Origin: Pyrocephalus nanus
Taxonomy: Eukaryota > Chordata > Aves > Passeriformes > Tyrannidae
Reading direction: 5' to 3'
DNA length: 64,000 bases
Assembly (NCBI GenBank): GCA_038380795.1
Contig: CM076259.1
Span: forward strand, 79,705,224 to 79,769,223
The notes beneath the pieces are model-generated. The model did not search any database. It saw only the letters and a program-made list of their open reading frames with translations, and had not been told where the DNA came from. A program made the position numbers and the translations under genes. Each line of letters begins with the position of its first letter. Positions within the stretch are counted from its first letter, which is position 1. Of this stretch, positions 52,301-64,000 are shown one piece after another.

Positions 52301-54092
52301 GTTGTGGTTTAACCACTGAAACCCAGACGGTTAAGTAAAGCCTTCAGATCAAAAGAAAATGCTTATAAGCTTTCTGTTGTTGTTAGCAATGCAGGCAGAT
52401 GTGACCACAGGGGAACAAGGCTCTGTTAGCAGTTTTAGGCTATTGGCAGTTTAGAAGACTGTTCAGTGGCAACATCCAGGAACATCTAAAGAAGCCAATG
52501 AAACGGAAGCAAAATTTGTTGCTGATGGTGACTGTTTTCCAAGTTTTCTCTATATGCTTAAGAAACATAGCATATGTTCCCCCCCTTCCATTTGCAGAGC
52601 TGGCAAACACCCTTTGGTTATAAAGCGACACATGTGGAATAAAACCACTGAACAATAAAAATTAGAGTCCCATGAAGCCAGTGTACATGATGATCAGTTA
52701 TCAGAACACGGTTCTATTTTAACATATGGCCTGTAAAAAATGTTACTCAGTATATTTTAAAATCTAAAAGAATGACCTTTTTAATTACTGATGAAATTGG
52801 CTTGCTCCCCAGGCGGTCCAGTTTTGACGAAGCTACAAAGCAATTAACTGTTTTGTGACAAAATAATAGAAAATGCATAGCTTATCTTTCCAGGAAGTAC
52901 CATGGATTAAAAGAAAAAATGAGAAATATGGTGTGTCTTTTAATTACTATTTTTTTAAAATTCATAGTGAGAAGAAGTAGGAATCAAAGTTATCACAAGC
53001 CACCATTATAAACATTAATTCAACTGATTAAAAATTATATTAATAATTTAACCAATTTTAATAATAGAATAACAGACTTGGTTTGATGAGCTAATAATAC
53101 AAAGATTTATCTACAGACAGAAACACATTATGCACAGGGTACATAATTTCTCATATTCACAGAAGATCCATTTCTCTTATAATGAAAAGATTGTAAGACT
53201 TGAACTACTGAAGCATCATAGGATACCCCAGTGTGGCTGATGTAAACCTATCAGGGTAGCTATACCAGACATGTTGATTCATATCTCTATCTTATTTTAA
53301 CCCTGTTACTTTTCAAATAGTCACTTGTACAGCATGACATGGAGTTCAATACTGCCTCTTTAAAACCTTTTTTCTTTCATTAAATGCCATAAAAGCATTT
53401 TCTTGTGAAGAAATCATGGCTCATTTTACATTTCTCTTAACAGCATTTACTTAACGACTTCACCACTTTGGAGTTACAGCTGGGACTGACTCATAAGATA
53501 TTTATATAAAGGACTATTTTATCTTGTAGCTAAATTCCCATATACAGACAAACTCTAACCATAGATAGAGCAGGACAAGATTGGTACCAAGCAATGTGGA
53601 TTTATATTTAGGATTGCTGAAGACTCAATTTTACAAAAAGCCTCTGAAGTGATCTTACTATTTATTCATTTCCTAATAGACTAACCTGAGCTTATTTCTA
53701 GGCAGAAAGTGCTTGTGAAGGAAAGAAGACCATTGCTTTTACAGTCCATTTGCTCCCTTCTTCTACCCATAACATTTGGGTAGTTCCACAGCTGTATCAA
53801 TTTTTTCCTATCAGAGTATGCTCAAGAAGGTATCTCAATTATTTCCTAACGGAGCTAACTGACAAGTGTTGGTTCTTCTTCAGGTATGTTCTCTTTTTAA
53901 ATTAAAGTAATATTTTTTTATTTATCCCCAAAAGAAAATAAACATTTAATGCTTTGACAAGATGCATTCTTTTTCCTGCATCTACAGTTTTGCCAGTAAG
54001 GTAAACAAAAAAGAGATAAGAATCATAAAAAACTGAAAACTTCAAACAGTAGTCAAGACAGCCTTAAAAATAAGATTGTAATTTTCAGGGAG

Positions 54093-54095
<3 letters not shown>

Positions 54096-54124
<29 letters not shown>
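54096..54124. repeat. Poly(A), 29 bases
   Basis: Uninterrupted A run in AT-rich flank upstream of FGF14. I see no retrogene before it. Confidence 0.97.
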
Positions 54125-54126
<2 letters not shown>

Positions 54127-55886
54127 TTCCTACTAAAAAATAGGCTGGGAAATTTTGAAAATTCTCTTTCCTCTACCACTACAGACCACAACCAGCATCT
54201 GCTAAGAAACTTTTTATTTCTGAAGCCATTACTCTTAATAGAGCCAGGCTGTTACAATTAACCATCAGCTGCCCTGGCCACATACTCCCTGCAAGGGCCA
54301 AGGCACTCTCTGAGGGTCCCAGTCATATCTACTGGCAACTTCTTGATGTGGCTGAGCATGCAAACACTTGTTAGGCTATTTCTTGCAACTTGGAAACGGA
54401 GAAGTCTTGATCACATGACATATCTATGTTATTTCCAGGAAAAGAGGAGGGAAAGTGTATGAAACATGACAGAATTCACACTCAGAAATCCCTGGATGAC
54501 AGTGTTCAAGGTAAGAAATCTCATGCTTATGCTTTTTCACCTAGTAGTCTGTAACCTTTTCACTTTAGAAGAAAGAGTAGACATTTTCTCCCCTTAGTAC
54601 ACCAGATCCTCTTAGGAGATTTTCCTGGGAAAGATGGAGACAAACTTCCCTGGGTCTATGAGGGTATGGAACCGAGGCTGTCCCATTCTGGAGCAAGCAT
54701 TTGCTCTGTTAGTATCTACATGATAGGAAAGTGGGACACCATGATTATAATTTTATTTTTTTATAGCTGTTCATGCTTTATTAGGCTGACATCTTCAAAG
54801 AGGACTTCACGGAGTGGATTCTGAATAGACAAAGTCATCTAACATTTAATTCTATGTGCAGTTAATGAAGAAAAATAAAGATCTGACTTAGTGAGGCTGC
54901 ATCTCCTTTCTACTATCTTCAGACACACCTACCCAGCTCCATTAACTCCAAAGGAAATGTAGGCACCATGTTTTCTCCTGCCAGGCCAAATACCTCCAAT
55001 TTCTGCAGATTTTTGCACATCAGTTAGACATACTGTGTTCTGCTTGCACAGACTCTCCGTCCACAGAACTTTTCATAATAAGTACTTTAAAACTCCCATT
55101 GTGAAACAACAGTTTGTCACATCACATGGTATGCATGTTCAGTGCTTTCAGGATACAGTGGAATGATCAGCTGATTTCCAAGGGATCAAGGAAACCACCT
55201 GACTGTTCACTCTTTTTACTTTCTTTATTTTGTTTGTGGAACACAAATTGAATATAAAACACTTTCTACCAGACTTCCTGTTTTTTTTAAACTAATACTT
55301 GAAGAATTTTAGTGTCTGTGACATGACAGTATTTCTACAGTGTCTAGCTCAAAGGAGTCTTGGGCAGGGAGTGCAGTACTCGGATATCATGATTAGTGTA
55401 ATTGTCTATGAGGGATTTTTTTTCATTTCAATATGTCTTTGTTGGTTGGTTTTTTTTTTTTCCCTGCCTGCAAAGTCTATTCAAAAAAGAACTTAGTAAG
55501 AGCTTGGAGTTAGATTTTGAAGGCATGACCAAAAGCAAGTGGTGAAATTTTGGTCTTCTGGGAAAAGGGATGCCCCAAGGTGAGGGTGTGAATCATCCAG
55601 GTGGAACAAGTCCTGAGAGAAGTGAATATGAGGTGTTGGACAACTGTACTAGTTCTGGGGAGAAGTGGTAAAGCAGACCTCATTACAGATTGTTTCATTT
55701 TCTAATACAGACATGTTAGAAGTGCTGGACACCTCTACCCTCTGTGAGAAGGACTGTTCCTTTGCTTGCATCTCCATGTATCTTTGCCCTTTGAATGTAT
55801 TTATAGTTTCTGAAAGCTCCTTATCTTGGAACCATGTGTACAGGCATGCAGAGCCTATTAGCTACTGAGCTTTTCCTGCTTTTCAT

Positions 55887-56530
55887 AGAGTCATAGAATA
55901 TTCTGAGCTGGAAGGGTCTCACAAGGATAATTTAAATCCAACTCTGACCCTACACAGGACCATCCCCAAGAATCACGCCATGTGCCTGAGAGTGTTGTCA
56001 AAACACTTCTTGAACTCTGTCAGGCTTGGTGCTATGACCACTTCCCTGGGGAGCCTGTTCCAGTGCCCAACCACTCTCTGGGTGAAGACCCTTTTTCTAA
56101 TATCCAACCTAAACCTCCTCTGACACAACTTCAGGCCATTCCCTTGGGTTCTGTCACTGGTCACCTCAGAGAAGAGATCAGTGCCTGCCCCTCCTCTTCC
56201 CCTCACAAGGAAGTTGTAACTGCAATGAGGTCTCTCCTCAGTCTCCTCCAGGCCGAACAGACCAGGTGACCTCAGCCACTCCTCATGTGGCTTCCCCTGT
56301 AGACTTCATTGTCTTCATAGCTCTCCTTTGGATAATCTCTAATACGTACTTACATCCAGAGTTGCCCCATTCCAGGAGCAAAATCTGGCACTTGTTTTGT
56401 TAAACTTTATATAGCTGGTGATGGCCCAGCCCTCTCTGCAGGTCTCTCAGCAGGGCCTCTCTGCCTTAGAGGGAGTCAACAGCTCCTCCCAATTTAATAT
56501 CATAGGCAAACTTACTTAGTAAGTCCCATA
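55887..56530 (-). mobile_element. CR1 LINE, 5'-truncated, longest copy here
   Basis: Reverse-oriented CR1 that begins with the tail 'catagaatattctgagctgg' and runs through 'gaacacttcttgaactctgt'-like blocks, 'ggtgaagaccctttttctaa', 'cagtctcctccaggccgaac' and 'gagggagtcaacagctcctc' to about 56530. It is the most complete CR1 3' region in the window, and its tail resembles those at 4.4 and 15.7 kb. The 77- and 95-codon frames here are repeat-derived. Confidence 0.93.
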
Positions 56531-58032
56531 AGATGTGACATCTTTCTGCTGGTGATAGCTGCAAGTCTAAACCTGTTGGAGGCACCAGCTCCCGGTTCCG
56601 GAGGGTGATTCTGGGATCTCATGTGCTACTTTCCAGATATTGTGGAAGCTGTGTGTGGCTTGGTGCACCAGCTCCTGGCTGAGAGACACACAGATTCCCC
56701 AATGAGGAAGGAGCAATGAACTAGGGAAGGTAGAAGTAGGCTGCCTGTTGATGCTGGCAGAGTGCTTATGTAATAGCTGAAACTGGAAGGAGATGGGGCT
56801 AAGAAGGGCCCAAAAGACCCTAAGTCAGCAGAGAGCTTTGGGTTAAAAAATGGCACTCGACAGCTCAATGTGACGCTGTATTCATAAGGGAGATCAATTA
56901 AGAGAAGTAGTGATTTCATCATTTCGTGGAGTATGTCATCTTCAGAGGCCAGAGATGACTGTTAAATTACTTAAACTGACTTCTCATGTATTAAAGACTT
57001 GTAAATGTCACCCACTCATTCCTGTACTGAACACAATGACTTTAATTAGACTTAAATATTTCAATCCTCAAGCAACTAAATGCTTTCTGTTCTGCGGGTT
57101 GGGAACAGACAAGACTGAGGCATCAGTCTACTGTGAAGGGAATTTACTACAACAGAAAGGACCTGTTTTGGTTTTTTTTCCTTAAATGGCAAAAAGTGTC
57201 ACGACTCCGTCCTGTATGGATATATTTTTCTACCCAGAAACATTTCTTTATCCTCCAAATTTGATGTTCAACTGGACTTTGAGTAAATGTCAATCATCAG
57301 TCTGTTGATAGGTGCATTTCAGAGCACCAGTCCCTCTGCTGTCCTGCATCCAGCTACAGTCAAAGTCTGGTATCTTACAATGAGGGACAAAGAAAAGAAA
57401 AATTGGCCAGATGTTTTTCTTATTGAAATCAGGAGCCTTGGTAGCAGATTACAGTCATTTATTGCAGAGCTGCCAGTTCTGTGGCTCTGTACAGACAAGA
57501 CTGTCTCATCTTCCTCACCCTAGTAATGTGTGGCTGAAAGTGGATGGCAGAGTGGTATTTACAGCCACAAGATCCAAGGCAAGAAGGACCACAACCACTT
57601 AGGTTTACTTAGGTACCTGCCTGTTCAGTATTCAGGCTCTCAGAAGCTGGATCAAATCCTATCTTTAGGACAGCAACTAACGTCACCTTCCAATTATAGT
57701 GACTGCACCGCCCTCCAAAATCAGTGTTAATTTGTCATCTTCCCTGTTAGAAAACTGCATCATATGTCAAGGTGAATTTGCCTGACTTCTGCTCATTGGA
57801 TCTGGTTGTCTCATGTTATGTAAGACTGAAAAGGCTTCCAGTTTTACTTTCTTTCCTAAAAGCCAGAACTATACACTTGTAAAGATCCTTTTTTCCCCTA
57901 CATGTATGAGTAGATCTTATCTCAGCCTCCGTTTTATAAGCTGAATAGGGCCAGCTTCTCATCTTAAGAGTTATTTTTAGCAATTTCATTTTATGAATCT
58001 TCCTCTGGAAGTGAGGATAGCAGAGCTGCTAT

Positions 58033-58113
58033 GGTAGTCCAGCATATTACAGTAGCACAGCACATTACTGCAGCACAGAAGTACAGCTATTGCAGAAGTA
58101 GAACTATTACAGT
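58033..58113. repeat. Degenerate tandem repeat, period about 20
   Basis: Three to four imperfect units of the type 'attacagtagcacagca' occur in a row. The period drifts, so this is an old minisatellite. Confidence 0.65.
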
Positions 58114-58182
58114 GGTGTGTTGCTTCTATGTGTAAAGGCAATATTGAATCTCTCCCCTTCACTTTAATACTCCCTCTCTTTT

Positions 58183-58216
58183 CCTTGATCAAGGAGGAAT
58201 ATCACCTTGATCAAGG
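58183..58216. repeat. Twin copies of the palindrome CCTTGATCAAGG
   Basis: A perfect 12-bp palindrome occurs at 58183-58194 and again at 58205-58216, ten bases apart. It could be chance slippage or a paired dimer-binding site. Confidence 0.85.
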
Positions 58217-59401
58217 GTGATGCTGATATCTCTAAGGACAGTGAAAGCTGACAGGAAGGTGATGAAAATGGCCATTGAGTAAGGAAAAAAAAAACCTAGT
58301 TTCTGAGTTCTGGAAAAAGATTCCTTGAAAACATTAGGGGTAGTGGGGGAGAAGAAATTCCATTTGTTATTATTCTTACAGTGGAGAGTTAGGATGTTTG
58401 TATATTACATTTTAAAAAGAAACAGAAGTGAACTACTTGACTGCTACATGTCATTGTGGACCTATTACAACTTCTCTGAAAAGAAATTACAATATTTTAA
58501 GATTCAAGGACAGGACAAGGAGAAAATCAAACAGAAGAAATATTCTGACTGCCTCACTCTTCTTAGAGTGAGGCTCAGATCCAAAGGAAGAAAAAAGCTG
58601 AATACATGCCACATTTGGTAGCAAAGATTTCACCAGAGGTAGTTCTGAAAACACATTTGAAACCTGTAAAGTGCACCTACTTACAGGGATACATCTTAAA
58701 CTCCCTGATGAAGTAGGCAACTTAAAATTTAGATGTAAGGTTCAAAAAAGTTCTGATGTGTCCAGAATATATCACTTCCAAATGGTTTGAAGAAAAGCAG
58801 GTTTATGTTGCTAGAGATATTTCTCAAGATAAATTTTGAAAGTACAGTTTTATTAGTAACCAGTTATATCAGAATGGAGTAAAATATTTTTAAATGTATG
58901 TAATAACTGAGGCAATCTTATTTGGAGCCATCTATATTTTAGCTTCAGGGAAAACACAGAAAGTCATCAGGCATTGTTACTCCAGAAAAGGAAAAAAAAA
59001 ATTAAAGACAACCATTTATGTTAGGTGTTTTAGAACATATCTATCATCAACAAATGAACACCTATATGAAATGCAAAGAACATGTTTCTCTTCTTTAATA
59101 ATCAGCAACAGTTAAGTGAAAAGACTATTTCCAGATTTTAAAAAGTGTATTATGTTGACAATAAAATAGCCATATATATAATTTACAGTCATTTCAGGTT
59201 GCAGTACAGTATGTTGGCCTAAGTAGATCAAGAAAATTGTTCCTTTATGCTGGCAAATTGAATAACTGAATTTTCACTGAAGAATAAAGTTTCATAATAT
59301 ACAAATGCTAGTTAGAGACTTCTTTTCTATCATATACCTATGGAAATTAGGTCCTTAACTGATTTTTGCACACATAAAAATCTTTCCCGCAATCAACTGC
59401 C

Positions 59402-59436
59402 AAAAAACCCCACAACTGTGGTGGGTTTTTTTTTTT
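59402..59436. repeat. Small hairpin-forming inverted repeat
   Basis: 'aaaaaaccccacaac' faces 'tgtggtgggttttt', giving a stem with a two-base bulge and a short loop. Confidence 0.6.
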
Positions 59437-59689
59437 TTCTCTTTTAGAAGAATCAGTATTCTTTCTACCAAAAGAGTAGGGGAGTATAGCTCCTCAGGAT
59501 TTTGCATTTCTGATAATGTTTTCAGTCCTAATGGATGGATCAGAATGCAAACTTATCACCTTGAAAGGATCTGATCTCTGATAGCAGATAAAAGCAAGAC
59601 AAACCAAAATGATAGAATTGCCTCTGCCATTTAAATTTGAAGCTGATGTGTTATAAGTGTAGTCTGACTTTATTTGAGGAGGTAAAAGC

Positions 59690-59880
59690 AGAAGTCATAG
59701 AACTGTAGAATCATAGAATGGTCTGGGTTGTAAAGAACCTACAGAGATAAAGTCCAATCCCACTGCCATGAGCTGGAACACCTTCAAGTAGATCTGGTGC
59801 TCAAAGTCCTATCCAGCCTGGCCTAGAACACTTCTAGAGTTGGGATATTCACAACTTCTCTGGGAACGTCTAGGGAATAA
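59690..59880 (-). mobile_element. CR1 LINE fragment, other subfamily
   Basis: 'gaatcatagaatggtctggg', 'atccagcctggcctagaaca' and 'cacaacttctctgggaac' are the reverse complement of a CR1 3' end. The wording differs from the copies at 4.4, 15.7 and 55.9 kb, so it is a different subfamily. Only the last 190 bases or so are present. Confidence 0.88.
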
Positions 59881-62800
59881 AGTAACCCAGGTAATTAATA
59901 TTGTGGAGAAGGTATCCAGCAGTGGATACTAAGAACTGAAACACTGTTGTGAGTTGGTTGTGACTAAACTGCACCTGAATGACACATGGGATTGCTCAGA
60001 AATAGAGTTCTTTCCAGTATGACTTCAGTGTTCTGAGCTTATTGAATATGCTCCTATAAAGTATAAGGTTTCCCTCAGAAAGTTTCCAGTCTGTATAGCA
60101 CTATCATTCCTGATTCTTTCTGGTTTGCCCCACTCTCCAGAAGCACCTGTTGCAGGCTCTGTCACCCTCCTGACACTAGAGACATTCATATAAATTGAGT
60201 TTCTCCTTATTATGTGAGAACCTAAAAACTGGTAGACAACTGGACTGTATAACTAAATGTATTTACTCTTATTACAAATCAGAACACCATTTAGCTTCAC
60301 ATTTTTCCAACTACACAAATTTTGTGCAGTTCTGCTTCAGAGAAACTGAATTGATTTTTTTTCCTTCATGGTCACTTTGATAAGCAGCAAAAAGATGTAT
60401 GACAGCAGCCTGTGTTTTAGCCATGGAGACAATCTCCAGTGATATCAGCAGATCTGAAAAGCCTGACCCTGAAGGTTACTCCAGTCCCAGCAGACCCAGG
60501 AGAAGGTCGATGTGCTATCTTTGGCCTTCAGCTACTGCCAGGGAGACAAGCTACACTTACTGTTTACCAATCTGGTATCTTACAGAAGAAAAGGTAGGTC
60601 AGAAACTCTACTTTTTTCTGTGTATGCTCTATTCTTGTCTTACTAAAGAATGCTATTCTTCTCTTCTCTATCCTCTCCTTGCTTTAGTGCAGGGGCGTCT
60701 CTGTGTCTGGTTCTGGCCCAGAGGGGACCTATGCAAGAGCAACCGAAAATATTCAGTATTCCCTGAGTTGCAAAATTTTCCTCGTTCATCTTGCTGGAAA
60801 TCAAAAGATGTAGAATAAAGTTTTGATTTTTAAATTATTAAAATATATATTTCTGTGCAACAGTTCCTTTAGAAAAAGTTGAGCTCAGAGGTAAATCCAG
60901 AAAGCCCTTAGTACTCAGTTCTAGTTCAAACTTACCTTCCCTCTGGTCTTCTTGAGGGATTATCTTTCCACTGAGGAAGTGTGTATTTCACTGGGGGAAT
61001 ATGCTCTCACTGCCTCCAGCTTCTTTCTTCTTTCACTGCAAAATTCCTGACCCTCTGCCTCTACACAAAAAAATCTCTTTCCTTGAACAGTTTTCCAGAT
61101 TCTTTCTGAACACTGAGTTTGTTTCTGATACATGCTGCTGTGCCATATGGACATCAGGAAATGTAGAGTAGCTGTGTTTCTAAGAGCCTAAAGGTATTCT
61201 GGCTTATGCTGGTAAATCATCTGCTGGTAATGTCTAAGATAAAAGATGAAACTCATTCACCATTTGTCCCCCTGCTACTGCTGCTGAAATGAAATTTAAG
61301 AAACTACAGGACCCAGAACTTTTAGGTCTACTCTAGGAGGTTTTGGACCTCTTCAGCACTTCACCAGCTTCCAAAGAATGAGTGAAAATTGATGTTGATA
61401 AAAAGGTGATGGTGCTGTTGCAAGAAGTCTCACTTAATCACTTGGATTTTCCTTTTTTTCTCACAGGACCCTTGGATTGAGTTGACTGGCATAGGTAGGT
61501 GTAGGGAATTGCCAGGTGTGACTGCAGCTGGGCACCATTTGACCCTTTCCATTCTTAACTACTCTGACAGCCAGTTCAACAGGCATCAACAAGATGGAAA
61601 ATGAGTTGCACGAAAATTGTGAATATTTTCATAGTTACATGTCTTTCTTCATTTAAACAGTATTTGAAATGAAAAAAAGAAAGTAAAACACTTTAGATGA
61701 CTGGAGCTTAAATAAAATACAATGAAGGAGTTGTAAACAGCTTAAATGAAACCATGCTTGTGTGAAACTAATGGCATTCATGCAAATCATATTTTCTAGT
61801 GAATGAAATGAATTTTGACTGCTTCATAGTTTTTGCCTTTGCACTCAATGTGTGTGTGCATGAGTGTATCTGGGAATGAGATACATTCTGTTGTGGTTTA
61901 CTTGCAGGAGCAGCAAACCATGCCTCTCCATGACTTTAACAGAAGTGAGAACACCAATTACCACATGACCTTCAGAAGGTGATTGATGGGTAGGAGAAGG
62001 CAAAGTATAAGGACACAATTGAGTGTTTTGCTTTAGTATGCTCATTAAAACTACATTTCCTTCTTTGTGGACTCCCTTTATCCAGAGGAGGAGGGGAAAT
62101 TCACAATTTTCAGATGTGATTATCTTCTGTCTCTGGTAGAATTAGCACAGTGAGTTGAGTCTTCCAGCCATTGTGGCTAACTATATAGTCCTTTTCTAAT
62201 GTGTTCCTATATTGAGTATTCATTCATTCCCCTTTTGTTTATTCTTTGAAAAATAAACCAAGTCTGCAAATGTTTGAGCCAGTTTGATATTGATGTTGGG
62301 TCAGGCTTCAGGTTTTGATATTTATCATTTGTTCAGTGAAATGGAACTTTTTAAAGACAGTTAATAAATCACTTTGTCAGCTGAAAAGTGAACCACCAGA
62401 AAAAGAATGGAAGTGGTAAAAGACTTTTAAAAATATCTTATACATATTCTGTGATTTCCTGTAAAAAATATGGAGGGAATATTTTCAGTAAGCCTCCTTC
62501 AATCCATTCCTGCTTGTCCTCTGAAACTTTTTATGAAGGGTCTAGCGTGAAATATATGTGCACATGCCAAGCTGAAAGGTAAATGTGGCTTTTTGTTCTC
62601 ACTCTTTCCTCTGGATAAATACAGTACATTGTAATGGAAATACCTGCAGGACCTGCAGCTCACCTCTACAGGCTGAAGTGAAAAGACATGTATATCTGGA
62701 ACAAACAGAACCAACATGGCATTTCTAACAATGGTCTAACACCAAAAATTGATGAGTGAAATTCCCAGTGAGGTAATTAAATGGCCATTTCACTTGAACA

Positions 62801-64000
62801 TATGTCTAAATGACAGAAAGTTCAAAGCATTAAGTTACAGGATTTGTGCAGTATAAAGAGAGGCAGCATCCCTGGGATGGGCACTCGGAGTTCATCTGAG
62901 ACATGTGGTCAGATGATGGAATGCCACCAGGACAGGGAGGAGGGCACGACCCCTGAGCTGAGGGGTACAGCTGTGTCCTTTCATCTGGCCACACTTACAT
63001 TCATGCAAGGTCAGCTCTGAGGATTTCTACACTATCAAAATGTGAACTTGAATGTTTGCTTAAAGCTTAAATGCAAAATCCACTATCCCAGATGTGAATT
63101 TGAATGCTATTGCTCAATTTCTTTTAACAAAATAATTATACAATGATCCAACTGTACAACATGAAAGCCTTGAAAAATTACTTCTAAATTTGCATATCTT
63201 CACTTAAAAATCCCCATCTGTGAGAGGAAGGGGTTCAGTATAAATTCAGTGCTATTGGTTACATTTCCATATATTATCAAAAAAATACAAATTCAACGTT
63301 TGTAAATATCTCTGAAACAACCTAGAATGTCTTTCATGATGTTATGAACATAATTGAATTCTACAACAAAGCAAATTTATTCAGTTTTGCTGTATTGGAC
63401 AACAGGTGTCTTTTGTGCATGATGGCAGGTAAGAAAGACTAGCACCTTTAGTAATCGTTTCTTTTACATCAGTCACTGTTTTGCAGCATGTAATGAGTGT
63501 GTGATATTTATGTCACCATTTTCAGCAATTTTACCCAAAGCTTGGTGATTGTTATTTTGTAACAGTTGAAAAAGTAGTTCCACTTTACTGGAATCTGACA
63601 TTGGATTGCTTTGACAATTATGGTATGCCCAGCACAAGCAGGACAAAGACAGGACAAAATTAGAACTGCTGCCCTTCTTTCAATTGCAGTGTCATCAATA
63701 TTCAGCGCTTGAAGTAGTGGGACATGCTGGTTTGCTTGATTCTTATATTTCAATGCCTTCATAAAGTCAGAATTGAACATTTAAAACCTAAAGGACTAAT
63801 GGCATACAGAGCCAACATGAGAAACGTGTTCAGGTTTTATCAATGCACTCTTGACTGGTAATGTTACCTTAAATTGAGCAGGTTAACTCCATTTATTTCT
63901 GCTACTTCAAGAAGCTGTTTCAGACCATTTCAAGCAGCACTGGGCCAGCAAGTCTTGAAATTTGAGGCCTAAAGACATCCTGGCAGAGGTGTGTGTGTGT
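59881..64000. other. Upstream flank, one candidate exon only
   Basis: Apart from a plus-strand splice-bounded segment at 60421-60593 (see findings), I see no gene, RNA or known repeat. The sequence ends in a GT tract. Confidence 0.55.
63990..64000. repeat. (GT)n microsatellite cut by window end
   Basis: GT units run to the last base, so the full length cannot be judged. Confidence 0.8.

Larger units (their letters stand above)
38900..55886. other. Upstream flank of FGF14-1B, no gene recognised
   Basis: Composition falls back from GC-rich at 39.0-39.3 kb to AT-rich. It holds the CAAA tract, duplicate copy B, an AT microsatellite and a poly(A). A 113-codon minus frame at 47406-47747 has Ser/Lys/Arg/Glu-rich, fairly protein-like composition but no recognised domain. 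A possible LTR start lies at 52300 (see findings). Confidence 0.6.
56531..59689. other. Upstream flank, no gene recognised
   Basis: Mixed-composition sequence. About 56570-56890 is GC-richer and may be a decayed element, but I cannot assign it. The degenerate repeat at 58033 and the twin palindromes at 58183 lie here. Confidence 0.6.

Noticed and set aside
61885..61920. 'tgttgtggtttacttgcagg' as a retroviral LTR start
   Set aside because: Only the first ten bases or so resemble the LTR start and the following bases do not continue it.
1..64000. FGF14 exons 2-5 or the alternative 1A first exon
   Set aside because: No frame translates to the known core or 1A sequence. They should lie below base 1.
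1..64000. tRNA, rRNA, snRNA or CRISPR-like arrays
   Set aside because: No paired A/B boxes with a cloverleaf, no rRNA or snRNA motifs and no regularly spaced repeats with unique spacers were seen.

Overview
The window is bird nuclear DNA. It holds several chicken-repeat-1 (CR1) LINE 3' ends with the usual avian tails, one avian ERVL-type LTR, AT-rich non-coding sequence with many simple repeats, and one large CpG-rich block. Any neognath bird fits; I cannot name the species. Almost every open reading frame in the window is chance.

The one gene I can identify is FGF14 (fibroblast growth factor homologous factor 4), read on the minus strand. Bases 38005 down to 37798 encode the 69-residue N-terminus specific to the 1B isoform. 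They end at a GTAAGC splice donor in the phase this family uses. The remaining FGF14 exons are not here, so they should lie beyond the low-coordinate end. On this reading bases 1-37797 are the start of the long first intron, and about 38.0-38.9 kb is the 5'UTR and promoter. Bases 38.9-64 kb are upstream flank, with no other gene I can recognise.

Layout: 1-35 kb is AT-rich intron with CR1 copies at about 4.4, 7.8, 15.7 and 20.7 kb. The 20.7 kb CR1 abuts a 5'-truncated ERVL-type LTR reaching 22.13 kb. A patchy CpG-rich region spans 35.0-37.3 kb, inside intron 1. The FGF14-1B exon follows in a less GC-rich stretch, and then a second, denser GC block at 38.36-38.89 kb contains a 10-bp tandem repeat. 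From 39 to 64 kb the sequence is AT-rich again, with minus-strand CR1 copies at 55.9 and 59.7 kb.

The points most worth a second look are: the residue changes in the normally very conserved FGF14-1B N-terminus; two short upstream ORFs and a CACGTG box just before its start codon; an old direct duplication of about 210 bp flanking the promoter block on both sides (33.2 and 40.9 kb); an 82-bp direct repeat of unknown family (15.1 and 17.2 kb); and a splice-bounded plus-strand candidate exon at 60.4 kb. I found no convincing new biological system.
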